A stretch of DNA of 60,886 bases, taken from a virus. Below, one piece after another: positions 58,369 through 60,886 of the stretch. The stretch lies in IMG/VR virus record IMGVR_UViG_3300024348_000035, positions 1 through 60,886 of that record. One strand, given 5' to 3'. Below the pieces are notes generated by a model. It ran no database searches. It saw only the letters and a program-made list of their open reading frames with translations, and was not told where the DNA came from. The position numbers and the translations under genes were made by a program. Positions within the stretch are counted from its first letter, which is position 1. Every line of letters begins with the position of its first letter.

Positions 58369-60747
58369 TTATAATCCTTTAGGTTCTTGTTGCCAAGGAT
58401 TTGCTAATAAAGTTGCTATTCCTGCTGCAGGAACTACTCCCCATGCTTTATTAAATAAATTAGCAGCTGCTTTACTATTTTTTATTATCTCAGGAAAATT
58501 TTTATTTATGGGTGTTCGACCATGATATATTTCATTTAACATATCGTCAGCTTGTTCAGAAGTTATAACATCACTAGGAGTTAAATTAAAATGTTTTCTA
58601 CTTTCCATTAATCGTGCATGTATTTCTGTCGGATCAATTAAATAATCGATATGTTCATGATAATCTGGATGTTCTTTTTTAAGGCTATTAACACGGTCAA
58701 AATCTATTGCATCTTTAATAATTTTTTCTTGATCTGTCAATTTTAAAGTTTTTTCTTTTAACCAATCATGTCCTAATTCATGTACTCCTGTACTTAAACG
58801 TTTTTCAGGACTTAAAGTTCTTGAAATCCAATTACCATGTCTAGTATGTGCAGGGGTAGTAGCTAATGCGTTAGGATAATTAAAATTAAAAAAGGTATCA
58901 GGAGAAGGCGGAGGGGGAGGAGAGAAAGGGCCATTTGGAATAAAAGTATTAGTATTTTTTTCAAAAGGCAGAAATTCTCCAGGAATATCATTGTGAGTAT
59001 AACTAACTCCTAAATTTCCTTTATGAATATTAGGGTTATTTAACTGTGGATATTCTACAAATTGATTTAATAAAGGGTATTCTTGTAATCTTCCTGAAGG
59101 ATCGTATCCACTAGAAAATTTAATTGCTTCTTCTAAATTATGTTTAGCAACAGGTGAATCAGCAACTTTACCAAATACAGAGTGATTATCAGATAATTTT
59201 AAACCTTCTTTATAACTATTTAATATTTTTTCTTGAGTAGCAGGATGTTGCACCCAATCTTTTGTCCAATTTTCAGCTTCTCGTAATGTTTCTTGTCTAC
59301 CAGGAGTTTTACTTGCTATGACTTCATTTATAAAAGAAGACTGTGGTAATTTTCCTTCTATGTTTATTAATTTATTAGCATAACTTTTTGCTAATTGATT
59401 ACCCATTAATGGTGCACCTTTTAATCCTAATAAACCTAAACCTAATTCTGTTGCTCCTTGTATATAATTACCTTCTCCATATTCTCTTCCTGCATGTCCT
59501 CCCCAATTGCCAGGATTCCATACACTAAATACATCATTAATACCTAAGCCTCTTTCTTGTCCAGTAGCCTTTAACCATTTATCATAATCAGGACCTTCTT
59601 CTCCTAAACCTTCTGCCATTCCAGGTATATAAGCTTGGTCACCCAGTATTAAATTTGCTGCCATTAACAAAGGTTGATTTAAAGCAGCATTAGTTCTATC
59701 TAATACTTTTTCACCAAAAGACATTTTATTATACTTGTCCCATTGTTCTTTTTTAAATTTAGCTTGTGCTTCCTTTTCAGCTTTTTGTTGTGCTTTATAT
59801 TCAGGAGACTCCATGTATGCTGCATTTTGTATAGCTGCTAATGTTTGATCAGCAGTTACATCTCTTGTATTATCTGCAACAACAGGTTTTAATTTTTCTT
59901 GATAATTAATTGGAGTATTTTTATTATACTTTGAATTAGGTATTTGTTTTGCAGGTTTTTGAAATAAAACATTTGTAGCTCCAGCATCAGGATGTGTGAA
60001 AGAAGTTGGGTCTATGTATGCAGATTTACCTACTAAAGGTTTAGCTTGTGCATTTAATAATGCTGTACGTTTTCCAGTAGGGTCTTGTACCGCAATAAAA
60101 GCTCCGTTAGTATTAGCAGTTCTTATTGTCCAACCACTTGCACTTTTTCTATATTCAGCACCTGGTCTTCCTGCGTAAGTATATATTTGTCCTCCTCCTG
60201 CGTAAGAATTATTTAAAGCTCCTCCGTTTGCATATACTAAGTCTTTACCTTCTCCTGACATCTCAGGTGTATTAGACATCGATAATATGCTCCCGCCCGT
60301 GCGAGTGATGTGGTCGAGTGGCATATACATTTGTTGTCTAGTAGAAAGATTATCTCCTAAAGTACCTCCAAAGTTATATACAGCGGGATACTGCTGAGGA
60401 GAAGAAGCATAAACGCTGTTGTGCAGATTATTTCCTCCTTGTTTAAAACTGTCTTCAGGTAATGAATATTTACCTTGGAACTGTCCTCCGTCTTTAAAAT
60501 AATTTCCTGGCTGAGATGCATATACACTAGATGCATAATCGAAGGTTCCTTGGTCTTCTCCAAAAGGTCCCCCTTCTCTATACATATTTCCTAAAGGACT
60601 AGCGTAAGTGCTGTTTAATAATCTACCATTAATATCTCTATCGTGTAGTGGGCCTCCGTCTGCAAAGGGAAGAGCAGTAGTATCTCTGAAAATAGGAGTT
60701 CCTGGGAAGTTATAATAGGTCGGTATATTTTTAGCTAACTTTTTCAT
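58369..60747 (-). CDS. 792-aa virion protein with C-terminal zincin
   Basis: The first 170 residues hold a string of FxxGG/YxxGG motifs (FADGGPL, YREGGPF, FKDGGQF, FKQGGNN, YNFGGTL, YANGGAL, YAGGGQI) alternating with VYASxPGNY repeats. A middle coiled and helical region follows. The C-terminal third contains LSTGVHELGHDWLKEK, an HExxH zinc motif (His656-His660), and DPTEIHARLMESRKHF that can supply the third ligand, so a metallopeptidase is likely. It is the first complete gene in the window's minus operon; its start overlaps the stop of the gene upstream (TAATG). Its substrate may be the host envelope or another virion protein. Confidence 0.75.
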   Translation of the reverse strand: MKKLAKNIPTYYNFPGTPIFRDTTALPFADGGPLHDRDINGRLLNSTYASPLGNMYREGGPFGEDQGTFDYASSVYASQPGNYFKDGGQFQGKYSLPEDSFKQGGNNLHNSVYASSPQQYPAVYNFGGTLGDNLSTRQQMYMPLDHITRTGGSILSMSNTPEMSGEGKDLVYANGGALNNSYAGGGQIYTYAGRPGAEYRKSASGWTIRTANTNGAFIAVQDPTGKRTALLNAQAKPLVGKSAYIDPTSFTHPDAGATNVLFQKPAKQIPNSKYNKNTPINYQEKLKPVVADNTRDVTADQTLAAIQNAAYMESPEYKAQQKAEKEAQAKFKKEQWDKYNKMSFGEKVLDRTNAALNQPLLMAANLILGDQAYIPGMAEGLGEEGPDYDKWLKATGQERGLGINDVFSVWNPGNWGGHAGREYGEGNYIQGATELGLGLLGLKGAPLMGNQLAKSYANKLINIEGKLPQSSFINEVIASKTPGRQETLREAENWTKDWVQHPATQEKILNSYKEGLKLSDNHSVFGKVADSPVAKHNLEEAIKFSSGYDPSGRLQEYPLLNQFVEYPQLNNPNIHKGNLGVSYTHNDIPGEFLPFEKNTNTFIPNGPFSPPPPPSPDTFFNFNYPNALATTPAHTRHGNWISRTLSPEKRLSTGVHELGHDWLKEKTLKLTDQEKIIKDAIDFDRVNSLKKEHPDYHEHIDYLIDPTEIHARLMESRKHFNLTPSDVITSEQADDMLNEIYHGRTPINKNFPEIIKNSKAAANLFNKAWGVVPAAGIATLLANPWQQEPKGL

Positions 60748-60886
60748 TAGAACATTTGTACATCGTAGTAAGACATTAAATTATTCATTATTAACTGCTG
60801 ATTATTTCGATTGTCAAAGTATAAAGTTACAATAAAATATGAACTTCTCAAACGTCCTTGATTATTAGCTGTATTAATATCTCTAG
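60747..60886 (-). CDS. C-terminal end of an unidentified virion gene
   Basis: The frame is open to the window edge and ends at TAA (60747-60749) that overlaps the next ATG (TAATG). The visible 45 residues include RDINTANNQGRLRSSYFIVT, LYFDNRNNQQLIMNNLMSYY and DVQMF. It is polar and Asn-rich. Overlap and strand put it in the virion operon. The tail is too short to name the product. Partial at the right edge of the window. Confidence 0.7.
   Translation of the reverse strand, partial: RDINTANNQGRLRSSYFIVTLYFDNRNNQQLIMNNLMSYYDVQMF

Overview
The window looks like the left and central part of a crAss-like (Crassvirales) tailed-phage genome infecting a Bacteroidetes host. The clearest sign is a 3217-residue virion-type protein carrying the aspartate loop LDFDIDKMY of crAss-like phage RNA polymerases. 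It is set among other giant proteins (1929, 1666 and 1514 residues) that are read convergently to a block of replication genes. The DNA is AT-rich. Most genes lack a Shine-Dalgarno sequence and start after A-rich leaders, as in Bacteroidetes. TAA, TGA and TAG all end genes, so there is no sign of stop-codon reassignment here.

Layout. (1) 1-5.4 kb, + strand: small unrelated-looking genes (membrane peptides, secreted proteins, one codon-biased abundant-looking protein, one radical-SAM protein) separated by unusually long, hairpin-rich intergenic stretches. The largest of these, 328-1180, is a candidate large structured RNA. (2) 5.5-10.6 kb, + strand: a tRNA-like element, a membrane-anchored glucosaminidase, and a tightly packed run of very small genes. 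In 7.6-8.7 kb several gene junctions share the same stop-start sequence, which suggests cassette shuffling. (3) 10.6-29.9 kb, + strand: DNA replication, recombination and repair. This holds a family A DNA polymerase, SF2 helicase, DnaB-like helicase, Sak4-like ATPase, SSB-like protein, Toprim primase, RusA-like resolvase, PD-(D/E)XK nuclease, a diverged uracil-DNA glycosylase homologue and a MazG-like protein. It also holds a MoxR ATPase/VWA-metalloprotein pair whose ATPase gene is interrupted by a group I intron carrying a GIY-YIG endonuclease, and a free-standing HNH endonuclease. (4) 29.97-60.89 kb, - strand: one long late/virion operon with almost no intergenic DNA. In transcription order it contains the end of an unidentified gene, a 792-aa protein with a C-terminal zincin motif, a 1514-aa protein with an N-terminal lysozyme-like domain, a 936-aa coiled-coil protein, a 1666-aa protein, a 157-aa ferritin-like protein, the 3217-aa RNA polymerase and a 1929-aa protein.

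The two blocks meet at a bidirectional terminator at 29916-29945. By analogy with crAss-like phages, the giant minus-strand proteins are probably packaged in the capsid and delivered into the cell, where the RNA polymerase would transcribe the early (plus-strand) genes. Large terminase, portal and capsid genes are not in this window and presumably lie beyond its right edge. The most unusual points are the ferritin-like gene between the giant virion genes, the candidate structured RNA at the left end, the repeated gene-junction sequence, the FxxGG/YxxGG motif arrays shared by two adjacent virion proteins, and the intron whose splice-site guide lies after its endonuclease ORF.
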